Shown: positions 1 to 9,594, counted from the first letter of the stretch. The stretch is DNA of 10,372 nt from Parachlorella kessleri (GCA_001598975.1 BBXU01000411.1:1-10372); one strand, 5' to 3'. Made by a program: numbers and translations. Notes: generated by a model from the letters alone, not told the origin.

Positions 1-57
1 ACCACCCCACACCCACACCCACACACACCCACACCCACCCACCCGCCCACAGACACC
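1..57. repeat. CCCA/CA simple repeat, G-quadruplex-forming on the transcript strand
   Basis: This is a tract of CCCACA and CCCA units inside the SDH1 intron that begins at 77 and runs off the left edge. On the minus (transcript) strand, 48-34 reads as four GGG runs separated by single bases, a textbook G-quadruplex motif. Further GGG runs continue up to the 5' splice site. Confidence 0.85.
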
Positions 58-77
58 CGCCCACCTGCCCCGCCCAC

Positions 78-3000
78 CTTGTACGACTCCACCACGTCGT
101 CAATGAGGTCGCACCCCTCCGCCAGCGACTCCTGCGTGCGGAACACCGCCGCGTTGTTCTGCATCGTGCGCTGCATGTTGCGCCGGATCTGCGCCGTGCT
201 CAGCGCGCCGCTGGCGGTGCGGATCTTGTCCAGGTGGGCAATGGTGGCCTCGCCCGCGTCAGACGGCATCGGCTTGTGCGGCGCGCCGGGCTTGCTGATC
301 TCGGCTGCAGCGCGGCAGCGGGGCAGGGTGGTGAAACCGAGGGTCGACACTTGGAAGAAGGAAGGTCCAAGCCAGAAGAGGAACCACATGTTCAGCGCAC
401 TGTCCTGCCACCCTGTTTGTGCATTCTGGCTGCCGCATGCATCGCTTGCGACCAGCGAGCCGACAATACAGAACGCACAAGCAGACAATACACCAGCATT
501 TAGGAGGCTACATTGACCTTCTGTACTATCAAGAACCCAACGAGGGCTGGCTGGAGCAGTACGCCGTCTAATAGAAGCCAGAACTACCTCGCCAGCACAG
601 ACCCAAGAGCACAATCCAAGGCCTCTTGTTCACAACCCTCAGACTGATCACGCCGCCAGGGGCCAGCGCCACGACACTAGTGTAGGCACCACAGCAGATA
701 CCCCGCTCACCGATGCGGTTGGCGCAGGCGCGGCCGAACACCACAATATCCAGCAGGGAGTTGGCGCCCAGCCGGTTGGCGCCGTGCACAGACGCCGAGG
801 CGGCCTCGCCAGCGGCAAAGAGGCCGGGCACGACGGTGTCGGGGTTGCCGTCCTTGGGGACCACCACCTCCCCGTGGTAGTTGGTGGGGATGCCGCCCAT
901 GTTGTAGTGCACGGTGGGGATGACGGGGATTGGCTCCTTGGTCACATCCACACCTGGAGCGACGATAGGGCGACAGGCACAGACGGCGGGCAGACGTGTG
1001 ACATCAGAGAAAAGTCAGGGCGGGGAGCCCAATGGAAGGTGGGTGCGTGCTGCTCAGCCTTGTGGCGCACCCTGGCTAGGGCTGGCAAAGCCTACCGACC
1101 CTTATGCCACCAGCACTGCAGTCGCAACACCAATGGAGAACAACAACATCAGTCTCAGCTGCAAAGTCAGCCCAGCTGCGCACCCGCGAAGATGGCGGCG
1201 GTCTCGGAGATGCCGGGTAGGCGCTCCGCCAGCAGCTCGGGCGGCAAGTGGTTGAGGTGCAGGTAGATGTGGTCCTTCTCAGGGCCCACGCCGCGCCCCT
1301 GCAGGCAGCCAGCCAGCCGTCAGGTTGCTGGAGACTGCGTTCCAGATGAGTACCACCAAGCCGTTTGGGCATGGCCAGAAATTCTTCACACTATATGTGC
1401 CACAAGATATGCTGACCCCACCAAGCGCCATAGAGGTGGAGGAGAAGGGTGGCTCTCTACCAGCTTGCACGCCACTGCCACATCCACCTTGCACGCACAG
1501 ATGCCTTGGCCGCAGCACATCCGCACTCAACCACACTAGAATCATGGCCAAATGCAGGGGCACGGCATGCAGGTCCACAAGGACAGGAAGAGCGCCGGCG
1601 CACAGCAGCGGTGACCACAGCGCAGCACAGCACAGCACAGCGCGCACCTCGCGAATCTCCATGGTCATGGCCCGGGACACCACATCACGCGAGGCCAGGT
1701 CCTTGGCGGTAGGCGCGTAGCGCTCCATGAACCGCTCTCCCTCGCTGTTTCGCAAGATGCCGCCCTCGCCACGAGACCCCTCGGTGATCAGGCAGCCCGC
1801 ACCATAGATGCCTGCAGGGTGCGCGGGTAGGCGGGCATGTGTGGGTGCTCGCTGCACTTTCGGCTGGCAGGCAGAGTGCGCCAAGCAGCACATGGTTGCC
1901 ATGCCAGGCGGATGCCTACCACTTTTTGGCTTGTACGCCCTCACTACGAGGCCACTGTCTAAAGCCCTGCCTCAAGCGCAGACCAACCTTACCCACTCAC
2001 CGCGCCTTCAGCCCCCTTCCAGACTCCCCTATATAACACATCCTAAGCACTGGCGACCGCTACACAGCCTGCAAAGCCAGCAGCCCTGCCTGGGCGTCCA
2101 TCCACTGAGCTCGACGGCATACCCCCCCCTCCCCCCCACCACCCACACCCACTTCTTCGCAGGGCTCACCGGTAGGGTGGAACTGCACAAACTCAAGGTC
2201 CTGCAGCGGCAGCCCCGCGCGCGCGGCCATGGCGTTGCCGTCGCCGGTGCATGTGTGTGCTGAGGTGGCGGAGAAGTAAGCGCGGCCGTAGCCGCCGGTG
2301 GCCAGCACGGTGTTGTGGGCGCGGAAGCGGTGCAGGGTGCCGTCCTCCATGCACAGTGCGACCACGCCGATGCACGAGCCGTCCTGCAACGGGGGCAGCG
2401 GAGGCATGGTTGTCTTGGGGACACTGAAGTGGAGGGCGAACCAGAGTGACGCCGCCCTACCCTTGGGCCCTCCATAAGCAGCTCGTCTCTTTTGGTGCAG
2501 CCATACATTGTGAATGCTTCACCATCCAGCAAACCAACAGTCGACCCGACAATGAACCACTAGATGCTTGACAACTGTGCATTCCATCGGCGTTCCTTCA
2601 TGGCTGGCACCCGTGCCGCAACAGCTGGGCCTCGCTGAAGGGGATACCTAGGCTGGCGGCAACGTCGCCACGAGTCTTACCTTATCCATGATGAGGTCCA
2701 AGGCAAAGTACTCCACGAAGAACTGCAGCCAACAAAGGTAAGTAATAGGCCGTCAGACAAGTCAGCTTCGCTGCACTGTGCTTCTCCCTTTGCTTCTCCC
2801 AAGACTCCAACCCTGGCAGGCCGCTGGTCAGCAATCCACTGGTCAGGATCCAGCTTGCCACTCATGCTGGGCACGGACAACATGCCGCAGTTCCTTGGGG
2901 GCTGGAAGAGGCTGCAAAAACACGTGTGGCCCCACCCAGGGGGCGGCCCACCCAGAGGCAGGCCAGCCTCACCTGCACGTCGTGCTGCATGGCCATGCCA

Positions 3001-4307
3001 TACAGCGTGTGGAGCATGGCGTGCCCCGTGCGGTCGGCGGCGCAGGCGCAGCGGTAGGCCTGCCCACCGCGGCCGTAGTCCAGTGACTGGCCCCCAAAGG
3101 CACGCTGGTAGATCTTGCCCTCCTCCGTGCGGGAGAATGGCAGCCCGTAGTTTTCCAGCTCAATCACAGCCTGCGGCAAGGCAGAGGTAGGGTGTAGCCT
3201 TACTGCTGCTGTCAAACGGTTAAGCCATTTGCGGGGCACGCTGCAGCGGCTGCGCAGATAAAGCCGGCCTGTTGCAGCTGTGCAGAGCGGAGCAAGCAGC
3301 AACCCTGGCTGCACCGATGTCCCACAGATGCTGAGCCTCCAACACCACACATGCAATAAACATAACAGCTCCATGCAGCAGGTCTTGGTTTGCTTTAAGG
3401 GCAGCCCAGCCGTGCCACCCAGGCGCGACTGAGCTCCGGCCCACGCCCCTCGTGTTGCTGCTGTGAAACATCAACACTCCTCTCAGAGCCCGCTCCCCCT
3501 GTCGCCTGCTGAACCAACCAGCCGACCGACCAACCGACCAACCTTGGGAGCCTCCCGGCACATGTACTCGATGGCATCCTGGTCCCCCAGCCAGTCGCTG
3601 CCCTTGATGGTATCATACGCATGCCAGCGCCAGTCATCTACAGTCATGTTGCCCAGCGCGGCGTTAATGCCGCCCTGGGCTGCCACGGTGTGGGAGCGAG
3701 TGGGGAACAGCTTGGTGATGCATCTGCAAAGTTGGGGACAGCACGAGCTGCTGGGCTTCTTACACAGACCCCGGCTAAAACACCTCTACAGCAGCTTGGA
3801 CCGAGCACCATATCCTAAACAAATAGCTAGGTAGTGGGAGGCTGACTGGTCCATACTCTACTAGTCCAGGCCCAAGGAGCTCTCATGGCCACAAGCTGGG
3901 CCAACACTCACGCCGTGCTCAGGCCCTGCTCGGACAGCCCCACAGCGGCTCGCAGGCCAGCTCCTGCAGTTCAGACAACCTTGGCAGGTCCTCAAGTCTT
4001 GACTCATGCCATGACACAGCAACAGTGCCCCCCGGCCAGGATGCAACAGTGACAGGGGACTCAGTGCTGGTCCAGCCGTCCACACCCTGCTTGTTGTGGA
4101 CATATGTAATATCAGGGCACCCTGCTCAGCAATGTTCGCCTCACGGTTCGCCAAACGCTCACCACCAGCCCCGACCACAATGGAGTCAAAGGTGTGGTCC
4201 ACGATCGGGTAAGCCTTGCCTCCCGTGCTAAACAAGCGCTGCGATTCGGCACTGTTGACGCTCTTCAGAAAGCGCCCCAAAGCAGAGGTCGCACTTCTGC
4301 GGAACAT
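78..4307 (-). CDS. SDH1: Succinate dehydrogenase flavoprotein subunit, mitochondrial (5' ten exons, 3' end outside window)
   Basis: This is the FAD subunit of complex II, which oxidises succinate to fumarate at the matrix face of the inner mitochondrial membrane and passes electrons to the iron-sulfur subunit. Exons, in transcript order: 4163-4307, 3912-3963, 3543-3723, 2973-3170, 2681-2722, 2170-2383, 1648-1811, 1184-1298, 711-953, 78-304. All introns are GT-AG and the phases agree, giving 527 residues without a stop. Animal SDHA is about 660, so roughly the last 100 or more residues lie to the left. Residues 1-30 form a basic, serine-rich presequence ending in RLFS, a likely cleavage site. 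The FAD Rossmann motif GAGGAGLRAA begins near residue 46. The [10 protein letters not shown] motif carries His77, the expected covalent FAD attachment. Substrate-site residues are His275 (HPTGIYG), Arg319 (SRDVVSR) and His386 (HYNMGG). [11 protein letters not shown] in exon 9 is the family signature. The start ATG has A at -3, and no other ATG lies in frame upstream. Family assignment is very secure. Confidence 0.97.
1623..1641. repeat. Short CACAG tandem repeat in SDH1 intron 7
   Basis: Three to four copies of a CACAG unit lie next to the 5' splice site of the intron spanning 1299-1647. It is a simple microsatellite with no other visible role. Confidence 0.6.
2121..2152. repeat. C-rich tract (G-rich on transcript) in SDH1 intron 6
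   Basis: Runs of eight and seven C are followed by CCACC and CCCACACCCAC. On the transcript strand this gives GGG, GGG and two long G runs, starting about 17 bases inside the 5' splice site of the 1812-2169 intron. It fits a G-quadruplex motif. Confidence 0.8.
3512..3542. repeat. GGTT/GGTC tandem tract at the 5' end of SDH1 intron 3
   Basis: On the transcript strand the intron starts directly with repeated GGTTGGTC-like units, about seven GG dinucleotides at 3-4 base spacing. It includes the 5' splice site GTTGGT itself. A two-tetrad G-quadruplex is possible. Confidence 0.65.
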
Positions 4308-4556
4308 TGTAGCCCCCTGTGCTACCAGGCACCAAGGCAAACAAACCCTAGCCCCACAACCAAGCCACAACCTTTGGTTGCTCCCAGACTGTAGGTGGGC
4401 ATGCGTTGCGATGCCATCCTAGGTGCTTTGGAACAAGGACACTGCGGCGGGAAGTTAGTCATGCCTGGGCGCAAAATGTAGTGGCTGCTTTGAACTCGCC
4501 ATTTGGGTTGCATGCATAGGAGGCACAAGATAGGATGCACAGGTTTATTGGTACTC

Positions 4557-4564
4557 ACACGTGT
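4557..4564. promoter_or_regulatory. Palindromic ACACGTGT (G-box core CACGTG) upstream of SDH1
   Basis: A perfect eight-base palindrome containing CACGTG sits about 250 bp upstream of the SDH1 start codon. bHLH and bZIP factors bind such cores in plants. In one window this can be chance, so it is only a candidate operator. Confidence 0.25.
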
Positions 4565-4995
4565 TGAACTGCGGCTTCGTAGGCTTTGGAGTCGGGTTGC
4601 ATAAGCTTTCTGAAGGAGCTCACTTAACTGTCAGAAGCCTTGGCAAGCGGCACAACCTTTGTGCACACAGCGTGCAATTTGCACAAGATCTTCTCTTGGG
4701 TCCAGCTGTTATGTGTCCAGGCGAAGAGTTAGGCAGACCTTTGGGTGCACGCTATGAGTGCCCAGGTCTGGGACCCTTCGTGGAGCTGGTTGCAGTTGCT
4801 GCCAGCCGCTGTATCCTGCCTGCTCCCTTACGAGCCCTCTTGCCATGAAAGCTGAGCTACCCAGTCTTGTGAACCTCTTCCTTCCGTAAGAAAGCGGTGG
4901 GGTGGGAAGGCACCGGCGCTTCCACCACAGCCGTGTTTATGCCAAGTTGATTACCAGCTTGTTACCTCAGCCCCAGGTAGCAGATCATGGCTCTG

Positions 4996-5000
4996 TTACA
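4996..5000 (-). terminator. Candidate polyadenylation signal TGTAA for the FAM136A gene
   Basis: TGTAA, the usual green-algal polyadenylation signal, occurs on the minus strand 19 bases after the TAG stop. It is the only one I find before the SDH1 start codon. It would make an unusually short 3' UTR, so a non-canonical downstream site is also possible. Confidence 0.4.
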
Positions 5001-5019
5001 TCTTACTGCATCCAGGCAA

Positions 5020-5974
5020 CTACTTTATTGTCTTCAACCGATCCGTTATGTCCCTCTCCAGCCGGGGTATCTGCCGCGTGTACTCCTCTGCACAGTCTGC
5101 AAAGCAGTTTGCCAGCTTGTCCTGCAACACCATGAAGGGAGGGGGGGGGCCTTTTCCCTGCAGCTTAACGACTTCATAACCTGAGTTCCTGACCTAGACC
5201 AATGTAGCTCTCATGCACCACACCAACGAGCCAAGGGACCCTTGTGCTCTTAGCTTCCTTCGGGAGCCTCGACGCCTCCCAAATTGTGCTAGATGTAGTG
5301 CAGCCCACCCAACTGACCTGGGCTTTAGCTATATCTTTCTCTGAGGGGCTTGAGGGCAGGCTATCCTGGACCTGGTCCTGGCACCGCTGCATGCACCGTT
5401 GCAGCCTGCCCTGGAAGTCTTGCATGGTCACGTTGCACACCTGCTGAGCAATCGCTACCTTGCGCTCGCAGTTCCCAACACTGCATGCAGCACAAAAGTG
5501 GCAATTAGTAGTGCCTCTAGTAGTGAAAATAGGAGATGCGAGTTACAGCAACTAGGACTGCTTGGGACATGTGGGGTGCAAGCTTTTCAGTGCCTTGGTC
5601 TTACCGTACACCGTGTGCCGACACTCAGTGCAGCATAGACATCAGCAGCAGCTACAGGTGGCAGCACGAAGCGCACCATTTCTGCAACTCTGTGCTGGTG
5701 GGCGCCGTGTCACAGCACTTGGCCATGCACTGGTACGCATCCTTTTGCATTGGCCGGAGGTGCTCCTTGTCTAACTTGTGCGCCATGACCTCTGTTGCCT
5801 GCAGTAAGAATTCACAAGTCCATTTATTCTTCACCAGCAACATCAATCCCCCTAACCAGCTGCTGGTCCTAAGTCAAACAGTTGACATGCCCATGACGAC
5901 TCAAGCCACGAACTCGTCGGTAAGACACCACTTACCTTTCTAAGTCCCTCGGCCTTCTTTTCTGCAGTCGACAT
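5020..5974 (-). CDS. FAM136A-family (DUF842) protein, probably of the mitochondrial intermembrane space
   Basis: The reconstruction uses four exons: 5936-5974, 5677-5798, 5318-5480 and 5020-5121, all GT-AG, encoding 141 residues (human FAM136A is 138). It begins MSTAEKKAEGLRK and ends at a TAG stop. Four CX3C motifs are visible: CMAKC 37-41, CVGNC 54-58 (Cys54 is split by intron 2), CMQRC 83-87 and CFADC 114-118, each in a helical, charged setting, with extra Cys42 and Cys69. The spacing and the flanking words MQKDAYQC, DFQGRLQRC and the final helix match the FAM136A family, whose animal members are mitochondrial. There is no cleavable presequence. By analogy with other CX3C proteins, import and disulfide formation by the Mia40 relay is likely (inference). 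The molecular role of the family is poorly defined. The start has A at -3. The gene is divergent from the superoxide dismutase gene, with 317 bp between start codons. Confidence 0.93.
5138..5149 (+). repeat. Poly-G run (polypyrimidine tract of FAM136A intron 3)
   Basis: GGGAGGGGGGGGG on the plus strand is a C-rich polypyrimidine run on the transcript. It lies about 15-25 bases before the 3' splice site at 5122, where such a tract is expected. Confidence 0.6.
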
Positions 5975-6291
5975 AGTGGGGCGCCGTCACAAGAAACGTA
6001 AGGGTTGGGAATGAGCCGATGCCACCTCACAAGCCGAGCGTCTGTTACAAAAGAATGGTGATTCAATGATAAGTTGCAATAGGTTGCCCTTGTAGTGGTG
6101 GCCACGATGCAAAGATTATCACCCGCCAGCGCCTGCTCCGTTGGCCTAATCACCAGCACTGCTCCTTCCACGAGCCTGTGCTGGGACTCTCCAAGGTGTC
6201 ACTGAGAACTTGAGATATCTCCAAGGGTTCTCAGCAGTCCTCTCACCTCGGGTGATCACACGCACAGGCAGCAGGCAGAGTCAGGGTAATC
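5975..6291. promoter_or_regulatory. Divergent promoter region between FAM136A and MnSOD genes
   Basis: The two start codons face away from each other across 317 bp, so both 5' UTRs and both core promoters must fit here, unless one has a distant untranslated exon. The middle (about 6040-6110) is more AT-rich than its flanks and holds several ATAA and CAAT-like words, but no clear TATA box. GTGATCACA occurs at 6252-6260 and again in a palindrome at 6345-6354, inside the first MnSOD intron. Bidirectional control is inferred from spacing only. Confidence 0.6.
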
Positions 6292-8972
6292 ATGGCATTC
6301 AAGCTGCCAGACCTGCCTTATGGCTTTGACGCACTGGAGGTTGGTGTGATCACATACTTCTACGCTTGTACTCCAGGAATTTGCAGACATTTTCCTTGGG
6401 TGTGGCTGAGGTAACCTTCGAAGCGATCCGAAAGCAAGCCTGTGATTCGGAGCCTAGTCTTGGACACTGCGCGACCCTGTGCTGTGTTTTAGCGTCGTAT
6501 TCATATCATAGGCTGCGAGGAGGTGCACCAGGCGGAGGTTTGTCTAAAAGGGTAGGCCTGACCGGCTGCTGTATCCTTTGTTGCAGCCCTATGTGGACAC
6601 TACGACTATGCAGGTAGGCAGTCCTGCACAGTGCTTTGCTCTCACTCTGTTGCTGAAAGCCCTCCCTCGCTCAACCACGCGGAAGTACCGCTGCCTTGGT
6701 CGGCGGATGGCATGCACTGTGAACAGTCTGGTTATGCTGTCAGGGCTGACTGCGAGGTATAAACTTGGGCAGGCCTCTTTCCCTGTCATTCAAGTTGTTG
6801 CTGACACGCGGCCCACTGCCTTGCGCGCTATGTGCAGCTCCACCACGGCAAGCACCACCAAACGTGTGAGTAGTCCGGAAGAATTTGTCAGCCTTGGTAC
6901 CCTTCCATCACTTACAAGTCCACAGCACAACAGACAGCCACACATGCACTGCCAGCCACCTGTAAGGCTGGCTGACCCCTCAGCCGCCGCCCTCCCGCCT
7001 CACCTCGTCTGCTGGCCTGCAGACGTGAACAATGTGAATGCTGCGCTTGAGAAGCACCCGGAGCTAAAGGACCTAGGGCTTGTGGAGCTAAACCAGGCGG
7101 TGGGCACAGACACCATCCCCGCCGACGTCCTCACTGCCGTGCGCAACAACGGCGGAGGTGGGATTATCGCCCCTGTCGGCACAATCATGCTTGCAGCGGT
7201 TCTGAATATGTTTGTGCTGTGCTAGCCCATGACATACCCCGGGATGGCCAGCTGGTGCTTGAAAATATCAGGCGTGGTAGAACGACGAAGGAACGTGAGG
7301 GTGATCGCACCTGCTCTGACCGTCCTAGCCGCCCAGAGGGGAGCGACACAGGGAGTCGTCGGTACATCCTTCTCTCTGTGTGATACCGCCTGGTGCACCA
7401 CTCCAGAGTCTCAGCAGCAGTAAGAGTGGAGCTTGTCCCCCCATCAGTTCGCCCTTTCTCAATGCCAAATGAAGGAGCCCCTGGCCCCTCACCCTGCAGG
7501 GCATTGGAACCACAGCTTCTTCTGGAAGATCATGACTAACCCCAGCAGCACCAGCGGGCCCCACGGCGAGCTCAAGGAGGCGGTGGAGCAGGCTTTTGGC
7601 TCGGTGGACGCCATGAAGGAGAAGTTCAACGCGGCCGCTGCTGGTAGGTGAAGCCGCTGTAGTTCGGTTCCGTGCACCCTTATTGGCAGGCTGGAGGCCA
7701 GGACCGGGCTTGGAGCGATTTGGGGAGGCAGATGTTGTGGGAGTTCGATGCTAGCCGCTGCATTGGTATCGTGGGTTGCCGTGAGGGGCTAAGCAGCCAG
7801 CTCTTGGACATACCGGCTGGTGACACCGCCTGCAGCGATTCAGGGTGCAAGAAGCACATGCGAGCGCCACATGAAGCACATGCAGTACCTCCCCTGACTG
7901 GCCTCGTCGAGGTTGGCTGGCCGGCTTGGTGCCGCAGGGAGGTTTGGTAGCGGGTGGGCCTGGCTGATTGTGGGCCCAGATGGCAAGCTGGAGGTCACAT
8001 CCACGCCCAACCAGGTACCCTGCAGCCCTTGGGTGGTGCGGAGTGCAGCACCCTCTCCCTGCTCCCCTGCATATCTGTTAGAGTGCTGTCCTTGACATCG
8101 GATGCCGTGGCCATGCTAACACTTCCGAGAGTGCGCCAGGCTGCTGTGCCACCCTCACAGTGCGAACCCTGGTGGCCTACTATGCCAGGTTGCAGGTCTG
8201 CTATGCCAGAGTGGTGTGCCAATCCTGCTGTCGCCACGCTGGCCTGTGACGCCACAGCATGCACCAGCTATGATCGCATACACCTGCCCTGCTCGCACAT
8301 CGACGGTGCCGCCCTTGGTTTGCCCCCTACTTTCAGGACAACCCACTCATGACTCCTATCGTTGAGAAGGCTGGCCACCCAGTGCTGGGCCTGGATGTGA
8401 GTGGCCCTTGGGCTTTGTCTTGTTGCATGTTGTTTGCGTCATACTGATCTGTGTTCCCTGACCCAGCTTTTCTCTAGCCAGTGAGTGGGAAATTGTGTTT
8501 TTGATGTTTTATGTGCTGCTGCACCAACATGCCTGCTGATAGGGGCGTAATGCCTTCTGCGCTCAAGTTGCTACTGACTTGTATCTTACAAGAGGGTGTG
8601 GGCTGTGCAGGTGTGGGAGCACGCATACTACCTCAAGGTCAGTACTGGCTGCCACGGTGGTTTGTTGCCTGTGAAATTGCTGCTGCTCTCTCACAGAGGC
8701 AAATGGGGGTTTGTCCTGGGCTGCACCGTTGGACTGTGAAGGCAGATGCACGACTTTCATGGAGAGAAGCATGTGTCTTGGATGCGCACATGAGCACCCA
8801 AAGTAGTTTACCAGCCGACCCTGATGCTGACAAGGCTGTCCCTTCGTGTGTGTGTATATAGTACCAAAACCGGCGCCCGGAGTACATCGCGGCCTGGTGG
8901 AACGTGGTCAACTGGGAGACCGCCAACGACAACTTCCAAGCCGTGAAGGCGGGCGGCAAGGCCAGCCTGTAG
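6292..8972 (+). CDS. Manganese-type superoxide dismutase (bacterial SodA-like), nine exons
   Basis: The enzyme converts two superoxide radicals to oxygen and hydrogen peroxide at a Mn centre. Exons: 6292-6339, 6587-6613, 6838-6865, 7023-7157, 7500-7643, 7938-8014, 8337-8396, 8611-8637, 8862-8972; all introns are GT-AG. The product is 218 residues ending at TAG. Metal ligands are His27 (LHHGKHH), His84 (HWNHSFFW), Asp173 and His177 ([11 protein letters not shown]). Mn rather than Fe type is shown by GGH before the second ligand, where FeSOD has AAQ, and by Gln153 in NQDNPLM, which supplies the active-site glutamine. Tyr35 and NRRPEY are also conserved. The N-terminus [16 protein letters not shown] starts at the mature-domain position, as in bacterial SodA, and no transit peptide is visible. 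A TGA in the same frame at 6253-6255 leaves no upstream ATG, so targeting would need an upstream exon I cannot see. The ATG context is good (A at -3, G at +4). Exons 2, 3 and 8 are only 27-28 bases. The paralogue name cannot be set. Confidence 0.97.
6345..6354. repeat. Palindrome TGTGATCACA at the start of MnSOD intron 1
   Basis: A perfect ten-base palindrome lies five bases inside the intron. Its GTGATCACA core also occurs at 6252-6260, about 40 bases before the start codon. It may be a paired protein-binding site or chance. Confidence 0.3.
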
Positions 8973-9000
8973 GGCGCGACCAGAAGGCTCGAAGGACGTG

Positions 9001-9016
9001 AAGTACATGTGTACTT
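9001..9016 (+). other. Short hairpin in the MnSOD 3' UTR
   Basis: AAGTACA and TGTACTT are exact inverted repeats around TG, giving a six- to seven-base stem 28 bases after the stop codon. It would fold in the mRNA, but no known element is recognised. Confidence 0.4.
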
Positions 9017-9589
9017 GTGTTGCCCAGGAGTGCCCCAGCGCTGCTCGCCTGGCGTGACGCGGCCTAGCATGCAGGCTGGCTTGCCAACAAGGAGAACCCT
9101 AGCCCCAGCGGGTCTGGAGCGTGCTGGGCTTCGTGCCATGGCTGCCGTGCAGATGTTGTGCGGTGCTCTTGCTGTGTAGCCCCCAGGACCTGGACAGCTC
9201 TGGACTGGGCAGCTGTGGAGTGTGACAGGGATCATGTCACCTGCGGGCTGCACAGCTTTCCACGTAGCTAGTGTTTAAGTAGCGCTGGAATTGCCACTCC
9301 TCTCCTCTGTTTGAATGTTTCTGGGATGCTGCTGGTTGGCAGTAACAATACAGCTTGTTCGGGGAGAGACCTACTGGCTCAGATCTCAGGCAAGATACAG
9401 AGCATAACTGCATAGACCCCTGTCAGCCCAGTACCTCCTTTCTGATCGCATTACCAGCCACCCTAAATAAATACACAAGGCCGTTGGCGGCAATACAACC
9501 AACACGAGGGGTCGGCTATCCTTCTGTTCCCAGCTAGCCGCCACTGCGCCAGGATAGCCCATCGGTGTTCCCCATTTCATATGTCACTC

Positions 9590-9594
9590 TTACA
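9590..9594 (-). terminator. Candidate polyadenylation signal TGTAA for the OSCP gene
   Basis: A minus-strand TGTAA lies about 345 bases after the OSCP stop codon. This gives a 3' UTR length ordinary for green algae and places the transcript end before the facing dismutase gene. Confidence 0.5.

Larger units (their letters stand above)
4308..5019. other. Intergenic: FAM136A 3' UTR and SDH1 promoter/5' UTR
   Basis: These 712 bp lie between two genes transcribed leftwards. The right end must hold the FAM136A 3' UTR and the left end the SDH1 5' UTR and promoter. I see no convincing TATA box. An open plus-strand frame at 4561-4848 has no recognisable domain and no splice partners, so I do not call it a gene. 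A palindromic G-box lies at 4557-4564, and a TGTAA lies near the right end. Confidence 0.7.

Noticed and set aside
1..57. Telomere or CRISPR-like array
   Set aside because: The CCCACA units are irregular, short and lie within an SDH1 intron; there are no spacers and no telomeric TTTTAGGG or TTTAGGG units.
79..516. 145-codon plus-strand open frame
   Set aside because: It lies opposite SDH1 exon 10, whose minus-strand product is clearly recognisable; it is a shadow of GC-rich coding sequence.
4561..4848. 95-codon plus-strand open frame between FAM136A and SDH1
   Set aside because: No recognisable domain, no splice partners, and it sits in a region that must hold UTR and promoter.
5608..5626. 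Possible extra FAM136A exon encoding CRHTVYG
   Set aside because: Its acceptor is poor and it would break the CX3C motif. Joining 5677 directly to 5480 restores CVGNC and the family pattern.
6292..8972. Iron-type superoxide dismutase, common in algal chloroplasts
   Set aside because: The AAQ motif of FeSOD is absent; GGH before the second ligand and Gln153 mark the manganese type.
6292..8972. Recent bacterial transfer or contamination as the source of the SodA-like gene
   Set aside because: Eight spliceosomal introns with algal-style borders and neighbours of the same style show a settled nuclear gene.
8639..9253. 204-codon minus-strand open frame
   Set aside because: It runs opposite MnSOD exon 9 and intron 8 and shows no known domain; the plus-strand exons explain this DNA.
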